A stretch of DNA of 64,000 nucleotides from Atrichornis clamosus (Eukaryota; Chordata; Aves; Passeriformes; Menuridae), in assembly GCA_013400975.1 (NCBI GenBank), contig WBMZ01008934.1, positions 22,432 to 86,431 on the forward strand, in the 5' to 3' direction. Below the pieces are notes generated by a model, which was not told the DNA's origin, made no database searches, and saw nothing but the letters and a program-made list of their open reading frames with translations. The stretch's first letter is position 1, and every line of letters begins with the position of its first letter. The translations under genes and the position numbers were made by a program. Positions 38,651 through 50,245 of the stretch are shown here, in pieces.

Positions 38651-40176
38651 CACATAACTGAACAAATCCCATTGGTTAAGATACTTCTGCAGAAATCTTT
38701 TATGATTGCATGTTTGTCATTAGGGTAGCCGTGCAAAATGGGTAAAATTTCAAGAACATACACACATCCACTATAGTCCACCAGAAGGTTTATCAGGACT
38801 GAAAATTGTGCATAACACCATAAATGTAGTTATTAGTACCTTCATCTGAAAGCGAGCAGAGATTAAGAAATTTTCTTGAGGCTAGAGACAGTGGTGAATG
38901 GGTGTATGTATTCTGTGTGAGGTGATACACATTGACAGCAGCTCTGTAAAGTACAGTCTGTTACATACAGATTAAGAGATCTGTATATTTTGTCTTTGAA
39001 CACATAGTCATAGAAGAGAAACTACCAAAATCCTTCCCTTCCAAGTCTTCTTAGGAACATTGCTTCTTGTCTCCAGAAGTTGAACAATGTCTGTGTTAAG
39101 ATGATGACTCCAGCTTCTTTGCTCTATAGGAAACACCTGAAGTAACATCACGCCCGGATCAGGTTGACCTGAAAATTTTAGAAAAACGAGTAATTTTAAA
39201 CACATAAACAGAAATTTACTTTGTCCCATTTTGGTTCTGAACACAGGCAGGATATTCAGTATATAACTTCTATTCCTCTTCAGTCAATTGGGAGAGACAG
39301 TCTCCAGCAAAAGACCATTTAAAATTAAATTAGCTACCTTAGCCTTGGGAAGGTCTATCTAATGACCAGAGAGGGTCAGTGGATTCTGGACATGTAATTT
39401 AGCTAGCCTAGCTGCATGTTGTATTTGGAAGGAATAGTAATGTGAAAAAAAACAAATTATTTAGCATCCTGTAAACGGCAGGACTAAAGTAGGAGAGATC
39501 GCTTCTTTTGCCTTCACAGGACTTGTAGAGGGATGATTAATTTTATTTCTTTACATGCAGTTATTTACCCAGTTCACATTTCTGTTTTCCTTGTCTATTA
39601 ATTTCTGGTATTTTTCTTTCTCCTGCAACCCACAATGGTTTCTACTTTTAGAATGTATTCCATTATTCTAAAATCAATTATAAAGGGAGATAACTCCTGA
39701 AAATGGAAGACTACAACAACAGCACTTTACCTTGTAAAGTACCATATCATTATTAAAGGGCCAGAAAAAAATAGCATGTGTTTTAAAGAGAATTGAATGT
39801 TTCTAAAGCTCAAAAATAAGTTGTTTGGTTTTGATTTGGACATCTTGGTCTGTTTCTTCTCTGTTTTCCGTAACAGAGAGAATACATCTTATAGTTACGA
39901 CTATCAGTCCACGTGGACAGATAGAATGTTCGTGAGCAATTTGTGTAGTATTAAGATGTTGCCCATAGGAAAGTATTTTCTCCATGTCTTCCACACAATA
40001 AATGCCTCAAAACATATTTGCAAATGATCCCATCTCTCAAGCAAAATTAGGTACTACCTTTAAAAATAAGCTTAATTTTTGTTGTTCCTCTTTGTTTTTT
40101 AAAATACAGGATTCTTTCTAGTAAAGGAGCATTTATACTCTTAACATTTAAACCCTCAATATTTATATATATAGAG

Positions 40177-40199
40177 ATCAGCAAATGCTGATATCAGCA
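40177..40199. repeat. Short hairpin plus third copy of its arm
   Basis: ATCAGCA, two bases, then its reverse complement TGCTGAT, then ATCAGCA again (40193-40199). It sits just before the CAAAGTTCA cluster. Confidence 0.7.
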
Positions 40200-40211
40200 C
40201 AGACTCTGAAG

Positions 40212-40254
40212 CAAAGTTGCAAAGTTCAGTTCAAAGTTCATTTTTCAAAGTTCA
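40212..40254 (+). promoter_or_regulatory. Cluster of CAAAGTTCA motifs
   Basis: CAAAGTTCA occurs exactly at 40220-40228, 40232-40240 and 40246-40254, preceded by CAAAGTTG at 40212-40219. The motif resembles the HNF4-type site (CAAAGTCCA) and contains the nuclear-receptor half-site AGTTCA. It may be an enhancer element or simply an imperfect tandem repeat. There is no nearby promoter to link it to. Confidence 0.4.
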
Positions 40255-42023
40255 TGTTCTGAGCAAAGTGGCAAGAGTTTTGTGTAATTCCTATTCTCTG
40301 TCGTGAAAACACAGTCTTTTTTCCTGACTTTAGATTCGGGAAATAGATAAATAAATTTTTCTAAAACCTATCTAAAAATGTCCTCTGTTTGTAGGTGTTT
40401 AATTTACGAGTTTTATGCAAAGTTTGAAACTCTAAATATCCTATCTGCCAGCTGCAGAAATCTCTTCCTCTTAGCTGGGGGAAAAAACCAAAACACAAAC
40501 AAAAAGCCTGTGAATTAATTACCTCCTACTTTTCTTGTTGCGCTTCACTTACACTCCAACTCTCCTTTCTTTATTTCTCTCTAAAGATTCATAACGTACA
40601 GTAACACCTGCTGGAGTGGTAACATCAGTTGGAGCTGTCCCATAACGGTGCTCTGTTAGCAAGTAGAGTGATACAGATCAGCGTCTCTGTCCCTCTCACT
40701 GACTACTTCTCAGTAATATCCTTCCTCTCAGGGACAACCATGCTCCAGAGCAGCCCTCATGCCTAGCTGGGCAAGACCTAGACACTTGGTCCTATTTGCA
40801 GTTGTTATGGACCTTGACAGACCCATGGAACTGAGAATAAAATCAATGCATCTCCAGTACAGATGGTCAACAGGCTTAAGTGAGTTAATGCTTTGAGCAC
40901 AGGCCAGATCTATTTTAATTACTAAAAACCCTGTCATTCTAGGGTCTCTCTGTCATGAGCTGTTGCTCTGTTCAGGTAGTTCTTTTTAGTACATAAACCA
41001 TGCAGTTAAGTATCTGCCAACTTAAAATGTATTATTTAAATAACATTAAAATCTTCTCTGCTTTAGCTTTTTCGACCTTTTGCAGGAAAACCTGTGCATC
41101 ATTTGTATGGATTTATGGAGATAAAAATGCCTAAAGTAATGTTTCAGCACTAACAAATGTGGGTAGATGTGACTTAAAAACAAGCTGATCATGCACTGGA
41201 ACAGCAAAGATTGGAGGATTAAGGCAGTCAGAGAAGATGAAAGTGTAGTCAAATCTTCAGGGAAAAAAATAAGCTTGCAAGGAGATCCTAAACAAGTGGA
41301 ACATGCAGGAAATATTTAAAGATTGGCCTTCACCAGTGTGGGTTTTTTAAACAGCCAATAGGTACATAACCATCGTGAACATGTAAGTTGCTCAGGTTTA
41401 GGTGTGCCTGCTCTGACTTCTTTAAAAGAAAAGTTTGACGACCCCTGTTGCCTTAAGGCATCGTTTAGTGCCCACATGCTTAGAAAAGTTTTTAATGAGT
41501 TCAGTAGGGAAGATTTCACAGAGCATGGAAAAAAAAATCCATGTGGAACTGTAGCTTCCTCGGTTGTTTGCAGCTGGTGTGAGCACAGTCCCTCACAAAG
41601 CACTTCTGCGATACTTTCTTGTTAAGCACACATGCTTTTTTCCTATTTGAACAATGCCAAAAAGTGATAACTCAGACTCTGAGAATTGTGCTGACAGTCA
41701 GCTGTCACTCATTGTCCTTTATTCTGGCAACCCCAGGCATTCAGCCATGGATTCATGAGTTTCCCCCTTTCTCTTTATTTTTAAAGAAGGTGGGGGATGG
41801 GTGAGTATATCAGAGGATTCAGCCCTGAATAGACTTTTGTTTTGCTCTTTCTTTTGCCTCCTGACTGTGTCAAATGCAGTGTGTCTCTCATGCACTTTCA
41901 CTCTTTAGAGAGCCTTGACTGGCCTGGCTAGTTAGTATTCAGAAACAAGCCAAAGTGGATAAAATTCTCCTCTCTTGCTTGCTGAGACTGCAAATAAGTA
42001 ATTAGACTAAAAGCTCACTATTT

Positions 42024-42043
42024 GGGGGAGGGGGGAGGCAGGG
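42024..42043 (+). other. G-rich tract
   Basis: GGGGG, A, GGGGGG, then AGGCAGGG. It has only three separable GGG tracts, so it falls short of the canonical quadruplex rule. A two-layer structure is possible. Confidence 0.7.
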
Positions 42044-42884
42044 AGGAAAGAAGAATTTTGCAGCCTGTATTGTTGACTTGAATGTGTCAATATACTTTAT
42101 AAGCTTGAGAACCACATAAGAAGGAAAATTTTACACCCTGTTAGAAATATGTGCTGGTTAACACTCTTGTACTGTATTTTCCTAAAGACTTTAGTCATAT
42201 ACCCTACTCTCTGGACTGTAGGATTTGCCATTTAATGTAATGAGAAAAAAGGGGAGAAGGTTAACAATGGAAATGGAAAACTCATCTTTTCCTCATAAGT
42301 AATTGAGATGTTACAAAGAGAGACATATATGGCAGAACAGATTCCCATCCACATTTCAGTCTGTGCTTCTCAGTTTCCTTCACTACCAAACACTTTTTCA
42401 TGAGATCCATATCCAATCCTCTTTTCAACACTGACATACCTCTGCCCGTTTCTGCCTATCTAGTGTCACCTCTGAGTGTTTTAACCTCCAGTCTTCTAGT
42501 CAATGCCTTTCTGCCATACCTACATTTCATAAAAACTGTCCTTGGCAATCTGACAGGATCGCAGAATCATCTTCCCCAAAACTTTTTCTAAATCCCATGC
42601 TTTCTATAATACCTCCAAAAACTGAAGATTTAGGGACAGATTGTCGAAGTGCTTGAGGGGTGTAAGTGATAATTCTACACATTTAGTAATATACTGTGTA
42701 AAAATATTCTGTAACTAGTATATCAGAAGGGAGGTCATACCCGAATAAATCACCTCATCCCCATGTATCATTAATGTGTATATGTATGTGTAATTAATGT
42801 GTATCATTAAAATGTAATGTGTATAAGAGATGTTGTCTCTAACCTCAAGAACATTTCTTAATTTCTTTCTTCTTTCATATGAAG

Positions 42885-43020
42885 GTACATATATGTGTAC
42901 ACAAATGTATATATAGAGGTATAAATATATATGCATGTCTATATTATATCTAGATATAGATGCATAGATAGGTAGGTAGATGATAGATAGATAGCTAGAT
43001 ACATAGATAAAATATGTATG
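42885..43020. repeat. TA/GATA-rich simple-repeat region
   Basis: Degenerate TATATG units followed by GGTAGGTAGATGATAGATAG and related GATA units. Microsatellite-type DNA. A frame read through the adjacent TA-rich part (42715-42936 complement) is an artefact. Confidence 0.85.
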
Positions 43021-44022
43021 AACAACCAGAAGTAGATTCTATTCCTAGCTTAAGTTCAGTGACTCATCCTTTATATCCCTGGTTAAAAAATAAAAAGCCC
43101 AAACAGCAAAGAAGAATCAGTTCTCCATTAAGAAAAGCATCCAAAGAAGTCATTATGACTGCAACTCGCATCCCAGATCTGCAGAGTTGAATGGATTTGT
43201 CCTATGTTTCCCATCCTTCAAGCTGCACTCTTGTCTCCGGTTTCTTTCCTTCTTGCTTCAGTTCTGCTTTTCAATTATTAAAAAGTTTTTTCTGACTTTC
43301 CAGGGTCAATACTTCTCTGGCACAAAAGGCCCTAAGGATGTGACTTTTACTTCCATATCCCTGTGGTCTCTTAGGTGCTACTGCCTTTCATGACCTCTAG
43401 AGTTCAAAACAGTTCACTTTCTTCCTTTTTCATGTTCCTTTCCAGCAGGCTGCATGTTTAGCTCCTTCCTGACTGTACTTCTGCCCTTCATATGGCCTGT
43501 AACAAGTTGACAAGGAGAAAGAGTCTTCTCCATGCCCTCACTCTGCTTGGTCTCAGTGTCCTTTCTTGGTGGTGACTCCTTTTGAGAGACTGGAATGTTC
43601 ATGACTAATGGCTCCAATAATCAGCCGTTTGCAACAGCAGCAGAGTGCTTTGCTGACCATGTGCAAGGTCACAGCCCAGGTGCAGAGGGGATGCGCATCC
43701 ACCACCAGATGCTACAAGCTGGGTTTTGAGCCAAATAAGGGAAGAGCCTAATGAAGCAGTAGACCCTGCAGAGCTCCAATAAGGCTTTTTATCATGCCAG
43801 TGTCTTCTCTTATACAGCCAACTCAGTTGTAAGCCCAACATCACCCTTCCCCCTTGACAGGAGGTATCCAAACATTCACAGTATCCATGCACTCTGATGT
43901 GTATAACTGGGTCAGGTGTAAAAATTCCACCCCGGGGAAGTAGGAATTCACACATAGGTCTGAAGGTATTCATCCCTTCTGATGGGGTGTAATTGTCTTA
44001 CTACACTGACATGAAAGGTAGC

Positions 44023-44642
44023 TGTCATGTCTTAGAAGGGGTCATAAACCGTTGAAGATCCTCGAAATGCCCCCAGACACATTTCTGAGGCCTTCCACCA
44101 GAGAACTGCCCAGGATCCACAGTGGTGCATCAGACAGTGTAAACCTCTCCACCAAGTGGACGTATCTGAGCATATATTAAATCACTGAACTTTGTGTTTC
44201 ATGGGCTTTTCCCACCCCTGATGGATCAAGACTGCGACCACCACTGTGACCATCAGTTCAACCAATGGACATTGAAATTGCAACAACCAAGTCTCGTCAC
44301 TTGGTCCACAGGTGGTGATATCTTTCTATCCAGATCCTTCCTTTCTCTTTCATTTATTTCCCTTATACATTTTCTCAAGTGTTATTTTAATGTTTTATAG
44401 AGCTGTTTCCTTATAATAATAACCAAAACAGCTACATAGCTCTTTTCCTTTGCAACTAAATTTTTGTAAAATAAACTGTACATTTGTACACACACACACA
44501 CATATATGTATACATATAAATACATATAAATATATAAATATAAATACATATATACAGGTCAGTGTCATTTCACTCTAACCCACACCAAGGATCTATTAAC
44601 AAAAACCTGATTTACCCTCATATTCAGGGACAGGTTGCAACA
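44023..44642 (+). mobile_element. Decayed LTR, ERVL-like
   Basis: A roughly 620-bp segment starts with TGTCATG, has AATAAA at 44470-44475 and ends with GCAACA. Seven bases later a Leu-tRNA-type primer-binding site follows, the layout of a 5' LTR joined to internal sequence. Leu-tRNA priming is typical of ERVL elements. A CA/TA simple repeat (44488-44556) has grown inside the R/U5 part. The left border is inferred from the TG start only. No matching 3' LTR is found downstream, so target duplications cannot be checked. The element looks old because it is CpG-poor and its coding part is broken. Confidence 0.6.
44488..44556. repeat. (CA)n/(TA)n microsatellite
   Basis: Seven CA units followed by TATATG, TACATATAAA and related units. 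It lies inside the ERVL-like LTR after its polyadenylation signal. Confidence 0.9.
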
Positions 44643-44649
44643 TTAATTT

Positions 44650-44668
44650 TGGCATCACAGGCAGGATT
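44650..44668 (+). other. Primer-binding site, Leu-tRNA type
   Basis: TGGCATCACAGGCAGGATT agrees with the complement of a vertebrate tRNA-Leu 3' end (TGGTGTCAGAAGTGGGATT) at 13 of 19 positions by eye. Four of the six differences are transitions. Its place just after the LTR's terminal CA supports the call. The tRNA-Leu end was recalled, not looked up. Confidence 0.55.
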
Positions 44669-45480
44669 ACTCTGAGAAGCAGTGAGGACGTTTTTCTATG
44701 GGGATAACAGCCAGGGTGTTGGACAAGGGAGAACTTATTTTTGGTCAAATCCAAAATCTCCAACAGAGGATCATGGCAACCCCAGTATGCCTGATCTCAA
44801 CTGCTCCCCACTGCTAGTTTTAATTGTCTCAGTATGATCTGGGCACATCTGAGTTGTTGAAATGCTTTCTATTGCAACCCAGAGTTGTTGTAAAGTTGTC
44901 TCCATGACAAAGTCAAGCTGACCCTCAGAGAGGGTAGTGGGGAGAAAACATTGATTTTCAGTGTGCTACTGAAAGATATTACTGCCAAGGTTGAGTCAAA
45001 TGGGGATTGTTCCCTCCTAACGAAATTAAACAGGTATAATGGTAACTCTTTTCCTCCTGGTATGAGGTGGCCTCGTTACTATTGACATGACTCACAAGCA
45101 GTGCTGGATAAAATTACAATTCTTGCAAACGACCATAAACTAAATCTTGGCAAAGGAAAGGCAGTTGTATGTGCCATTTCAGGTGCTGCCCTTAAAGCAG
45201 AACAAAGGGAGCAATTGGATACTCAGAAATTTGCGTGAAATTATAAGATCTTTAAAAGATTCAATGAAAACATTTCAGGAACAACTAGAAAAGACATGCA
45301 GCTGTTGAGTATGAAGAGGTTCAGATGGAAAGGGAAGTGAATCTATTACTTTGATCAGCTTTGCAGGAGGCAGAGGAGCAAAACTAATCTGTTAGAAAGA
45401 AGTCAGAAATAAAAAAATTACGAACAAGAATCTGACTTACCCTTGGCTTCAGGAGCTGGTCAGAACACTCTTACAGTCAA
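44669..45480 (+). pseudogene. Decayed 5' internal region of ERVL-like element (gag-like)
   Basis: Directly downstream of the primer-binding site, all three forward frames are interrupted by stops. Stretches with coding character remain: VVCAISGAALKAEQREQL (about 45167-45220), EIIRSLKDSMKTFQEQLEK (about 45238-45294), and YEEVQMEREVNLLL then ALQEAEEQN (about 45310-45385). They have the Leu/Glu/Gln-rich heptad look of a coiled coil, as expected of the N-terminal part of a Gag-like protein, but I cannot confirm the family from sequence alone. The frameshift between the first two pieces and several stops show it is dead. No protease, polymerase or dUTPase part is recognised, so the element is truncated. 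The right-hand border is arbitrary. Confidence 0.5.
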
Positions 45481-47403
45481 GGTGTTTGGGGGCTGATCCC
45501 ACAGGACTCTAGGACACCCCAGTGGCTGGGCTGTACCCAGAGATGGTGTGCTAGCCAGCAGTGCTTACAGGGATGCTGCTGAGGATAGGTTATCAAGATC
45601 AGTTCCCCAGGACTCATCCTAGATACCACAAGTGGTAATAGAAGATACTGGGATGTCAGCATAGCTTGTGAAGGTACAGCAAACAGAATCATTCTTGCAG
45701 TAAAGCTTGAAGGTGATTATGCCACACAACTACAAGACCCTTGTAGGCCAGCAGTAGTGTCAAGAGGTAGGCTCTGGGTCAAGAAGGTGTGTCCAGGGTG
45801 AGGAACATGTTGATGCGCACAAGGGTACAGCACCTGTCTGCTGGACTGCTCCACCCAACTTCCCATCTTGTCACATGCCATGACTGACACTGGGCAAAGA
45901 CAACAAATGTCTTCTTTTAAAGCCTTACGTTGACCACTTTGTGAGAGGCTATGTGATCACCCTGAACTGCCCTATGTCTTAATTATTTAATGACTTTATA
46001 GGCAGTATAATTGTACCTGTATGCTGACACCTAGGCCATACTGAATTTCTATAGATCTATACTGCCTGATGTTACTCCTGATTTAAACAGGCAGAAGGAC
46101 CTGAGGTTGACAGGAGTACGAGCTGTCTTTAGGGATGAGCATTTGCCCTGAATCCCAAATTCCCAATCCCACTTTTTCTAAGAGAAGACAAGGCTTGTAG
46201 GCAGAAGGAATATGATGCAGTAAACTAATCAGTAAACATGGAAAAATCAAACAAGTTTTGTGCCTCTCCACCTTATTTAGGTGAGTAGAACCTGTAGCAC
46301 TCAAAACTCACCTCATCGTGATTTCTCAGAGATCAAATAGGTATACCTCGATTAGACTATATTTGAATTAATAAAGGGTTAGTGTCTGTGACATACAGAT
46401 TACATCATAGGGCCTCAGAGGGAAGTCCTCTCTAGAACAAGAGTAACAGAAACCCTTGAATGCACAGAGGGAAGTTGTAATATCCAGTAAATGTTAAATC
46501 CATGTTTTCTTGGTTTCTAATGGAGTTGTGGATTTTATTTCCTTGTCTTTTCTTTATAAAGCTCAAAGCTGTAGGCAGGGAAGCATATTTCCCTAGACCA
46601 GGTAATTTCATGTAGGTTTCCTACAAAATGACTACTGCTTCACGTGACAAAAGGTATTACCATCACCTGTGAATCTGTCCTGTGCAGAGTTCTAAAACTC
46701 TTACACCCACAGCAAAATGCTACAGCACTTCACCTGAAGTTGTGCAAATTCCTGTCTAGAAAAGGTGTCAATTTTCACTTTCCAGACTACATAAAAACTG
46801 CTATAAATGATCTTTGATTCATAAAGATATAGAATTGCAAGCACAAAAAAGTATACATGCCTGAATTTCTCTTGCTGTAAGGGAACTGCAGTCAAGTTAG
46901 CAGAAGAACCATCTTAGTTGCACTGCACACAATAGTAAGCTGATAAACACCACTTATATGCTAAAATTAAAAAGTCCTTTTGCCTTGATGACTTTAGTTA
47001 TGACTCTACATTATATATTACATTTTTATATATGCAGTATTTTTACAATAAATAATCACTGTTACTTCGATAGTAGCTGAGACACTCTGAACTGTCTCCT
47101 AAGAGCAAGAAGACATTGCAACATAACAATTTAAAAAATGCATTGTAAATCAGAATTTAAAATTGTCAGAAAAGTTTGATCCAGGCAAGCCATCTTTCAA
47201 AACTATTTTAGGCCAGACAGAACTTTTTTTAGAAAAGTGTCTTGAAATGCGGACAGACTCTATTCAGGTGAACACATTCAATGTTTTTTTCTCTAGTAAT
47301 AATAAAAATCCATATTTCATAGGACTCCATCAATAAAATGAAAGGATCTATTTTCAAGAAAATGTATTTTTTAAATATCATCATTATTACCTTTAATTGC
47401 TTA
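45481..47403. other. Non-coding sequence, possibly more ERVL remnant at its start
   Basis: 45481-45900 is less AT-rich and may be further decayed retroviral sequence, but no motif could be recognised. From 46 kb on it looks like ordinary AT-rich unique DNA. No gene. Confidence 0.45.
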
Positions 47404-47490
47404 CAGAATCACAGAATCATAGAATATTCTGAGTTGGAAAAGACCCACAAGGATTATTGAGTCCAGCCCTTAAGTGAATGCCCATAAGCT
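47404..47490 (-). mobile_element. 5'-truncated SINE/CR1-type tail, antisense
   Basis: The complement ends in CTCAGAATATTCTATGATTCTGTGATTCTG. Before that it has CATTCACTT, GGCTGGACT and CCTTGTGGGTC. The SINE at 5907-6048 has CATTCACTT, GTCGGACTT, CCTTGTGGGTC and CTCAGAATATTCTGTGATTCTG in the same order, so the two are copies of one family. Here the tRNA-derived head is missing except for a trace (TGGGC), consistent with 5' truncation during reverse transcription. A related CR1 with the same tail is an alternative source. Confidence 0.75.
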
Positions 47491-49029
47491 GTCATATGGA
47501 ATTAAATATATGCATGTGTATTTTATAATTCTTTTTGTATCTCCTATATACATACATGCTTTTCCAAGAATTTAGGATTATTCGTCTATTTACAAGATAA
47601 AGATACAATCTGCAAAATTTGCAAAAACTTATTCATATGGTTCTATTTCTTTAATATCAGATTGAGAAAATTGTTGCAGTATCTTGCCTGGTGTTACAGT
47701 GTGATTGGCCCAGATAGGGTTCTTCACATATGTGAAATCCAGTTGATTTCATGCTATTTTGCAGAGGCCCAGCAGATTTATTTACACAATAAGCTCTAGG
47801 CCTTAATAATCAACTAAAATAAACAAGATAGTCACATAGGCTTATGAAAATCAAAACAGAAATCAGTTACTATGGCAATAATTTCATATTACTTTTAAGT
47901 ACTATATATCAAAATGTACTCAAAAATAGAAACAATTGAATTTTTTGCAGACTTTGAAATTTATAAACATCAGTGGAGGGGAAGTCCAGCCACTGTAGTT
48001 TCTGTAATTTTTGACCTCTCATAATTTCTATTTCTTAAAAAAATAAGAAAACATTATAAATCCAGTATCACAGATCAAAAGGGCAAAAAGTATGGTTTAC
48101 TTGTTAGAATGAAATCCAAAGCATATACAGGAACCTAAGGTCTGTGCAACTCATACCAGCTGTTTAAACAGCGTACATGGGTGCCATTTCTGTGGGTAGA
48201 AACCTTCAGAAGTAATGTGTATGAGGAAAATAGATGTATCCTTACCTGTAGTTCACTTTACAAGACAACTTTGTTGCTTTGCTTTTATCAGAGGATGTGC
48301 AGAAACTTCATACTGGTCTAAAACCCATATCTATGTATTGGATTTCTCTTTTCATCTCATTAGATATTGATCATGTAACTTTTGCATTATATAAATATTT
48401 TCTAATATATTGCTATTTCTTTAAACAGAATCCACATTTTTCTTGGTTCTGAATAGTACTATAAAATCCTGTCAACGAAATTGTGAAAGTAAATGTCTAA
48501 ATATCTTTTTGTTCTTCATGAGGACATTCTACAGTAGGTGCTAAAGAGTTTCAACCATTTCAGAATCATTTAAACTATCCTAAATATGCACCATGAAGAT
48601 GAAGAAGTGACTGTAGTTCTTTCTTTTCTTATTTACAATGAACTGACATGAAAGACTACATTTTAAAGAATTCAGTGACTTAATTTTCTTTCCTGGCTGA
48701 ATATCAGTCGTTCTGTTCCGAGGATGTTTTGCCTAGTTAATGTAGAATTAATTCTTTGATAAACAATGGCTTGATTTTTGGACAAAAAGAAAGCTGGGTT
48801 TTGGAAAAGTTTTTTTTTCTGGTTTGTCATTTTCTGGTCATAAACTGCTGATTTGTTTTAAAATCTATTGGGTTTTATGAGTAGTTCTTAAAGTTTCACT
48901 AGAATTTGCTGTTAGTGTCATTCCTCGAGAGAGGAGGACTAAAGTAATTAGCAAAAATACGTTACTTCCCAGGCACTTTAGTGTTCAAAGTCACAATATG
49001 TCACCTCTCCTTGCATGGATTAATATCTA
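47491..49029. other. Unique AT-rich non-coding sequence
   Basis: Nothing recognisable beyond ordinary AT-rich sequence. Confidence 0.6.
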
Positions 49030-49158
49030 AAGCCCTGGTTTGGCAAGGCATACATTTAAGGCATGCATGATGCTAAGCCCAAACAGTAGTCCCACTGTCT
49101 TTGATGGGTTACACATCCACTTAAAATTTTTTCTTCTTAAGTACCTTGTTGCTTGGGA
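49030..49158. repeat. Ancient palindromic repeat, near full length
   Basis: The segment reads AGCCCTGGTTTGGCAAGGCA, TTTAAGGCATGC, a centre AGTCCCACTGTCTTTGATGG, then CCACTTAAAA, CTTAAGTACCTTGTTGCTTGG. The right end, reverse complemented, matches the left end (CAACAAGGTACTTAAG against GGCAAGGCATACATTTAAG), so the unit is an eroded palindrome. The order matches an old palindromic repeat common in turtles, crocodilians and birds, with AGCAAAGCACTTAAGCA-like arms and a CCCATTGACTTCAATGGG centre. Other copies here are at 54429-54526, 8150-8214 and perhaps 1447-1490. I do not know the library name with certainty. Confidence 0.6.
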
Positions 49159-50208
49159 ATATAAAATACTGCTTCGGGTAAAAGAAAATGTATAACCTGG
49201 TTCATCAATACACAGAAGTCACTTCACAATTTCAAACATTAATTTAACCTTATTTCAAAATCAGATTCTAGAGATGCAGAGGAATTTGGAACCAACTGAA
49301 GGGACGGGTTGAGTTGAGAGGGAGTTGAGAACAATACTGTGACTGCTGTAAACTTCCACTGCATTGGTGTAAGACCATGGCAAGTATAATACCTTGCAGT
49401 TGGTAGATAATCTATCAATATGTAATTTTTTCTTTTCAAAGTGATGTTGCTTATCATAGCAGGGTACAAAATTCTTTCTTTCTTGCACTGTGTATCCATG
49501 ACATTTTTCCTACTCAGAAGCAATGCTGACACACACAGGAAATGATAGATAGCAATAGTGTAATAAAGGAGTTAAATCAAAACCAAATATTTCTCGTTGT
49601 TTTGAAAGCACTGACCTAAGCACCTCTCCAGGATTTTATTGATAAAGTTTAAAAATATTTGGAGATGACTAGAGGTCTCTTGTAATAGCCTAAAAGAGCT
49701 GACTTGTCATCAAGTGTGTTTGAGATGCCTTTATATGGAGCTAGTTTCATGCCTGTTTGTGAAAGAGGAATTTTCTTAGGTCTTTGTCCACAACTGCTGA
49801 GAGGTTATTGAATGTCAGGTGTCAAGGCTCAAAACAGCCTGTCATAGGTGCAAAACAGTGCAGAGTTTAGGGGAGAAAATAAAGAAGAAAGAAAAGGAAG
49901 AGAAACAGTTAGAGTAAAAAAGCAAAAGCTGTACATGGAAAAGCTTTTAAGCAGCCCTTCTATACTAACCCTGAAGGTCAGCATGTCAGTGGACTAGTAC
50001 AGGCTGTATACTCACTACCAGCAAGTCTTTCAGTAAAAAACTGAAATGAAAAATTAAAAAAGCTACTTGTAGAATTATATTCAGATTCACGCACGAGTTT
50101 TGATCCTGGGTTTGATTCTAGCATGAATTATCTTCTGCTGATTAAGTGGCTTTCATGTTCCTCACTTAACTTTTACGGATCAAAAGACATCAAGGTACCT
50201 CATTGAGT

Positions 50209-50245
50209 TAACAGTCTCTGCCCCACAGATCTTACAATGTAATCT
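50209..50245. repeat. Possible ancient amniote repeat fragment
   Basis: CAGTCTCTGCCCCACAGA and TCTTACAATGTAATCTT resemble a stretch common in reptile repeats (GTCTCTGCCCCAAAGAGCTTACAATCTAA). The matching part is short, and neighbouring sequence does not extend it convincingly. Confidence 0.3.

Larger units (their letters stand above)
38651..44022. other. Unique non-coding sequence
   Basis: No gene is recognised. Holds the nuclear-receptor-like motif cluster at 40212-40254, a G-rich tract at 42024-42043 and an AT/GATA simple-repeat region at 42885-43020. Frames at 41316-41603 and 43605-43973 (both complement) show no domain. Confidence 0.55.

Noticed and set aside
42355..42385. CTGTGCTTCTCAGTTTCC as a MIR tail
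   Set aside because: Only a short match with no flanking SINE body.
42715..42936. Tyr/Ile-rich frame on the complement
   Set aside because: It is translated TA/GT simple repeat.
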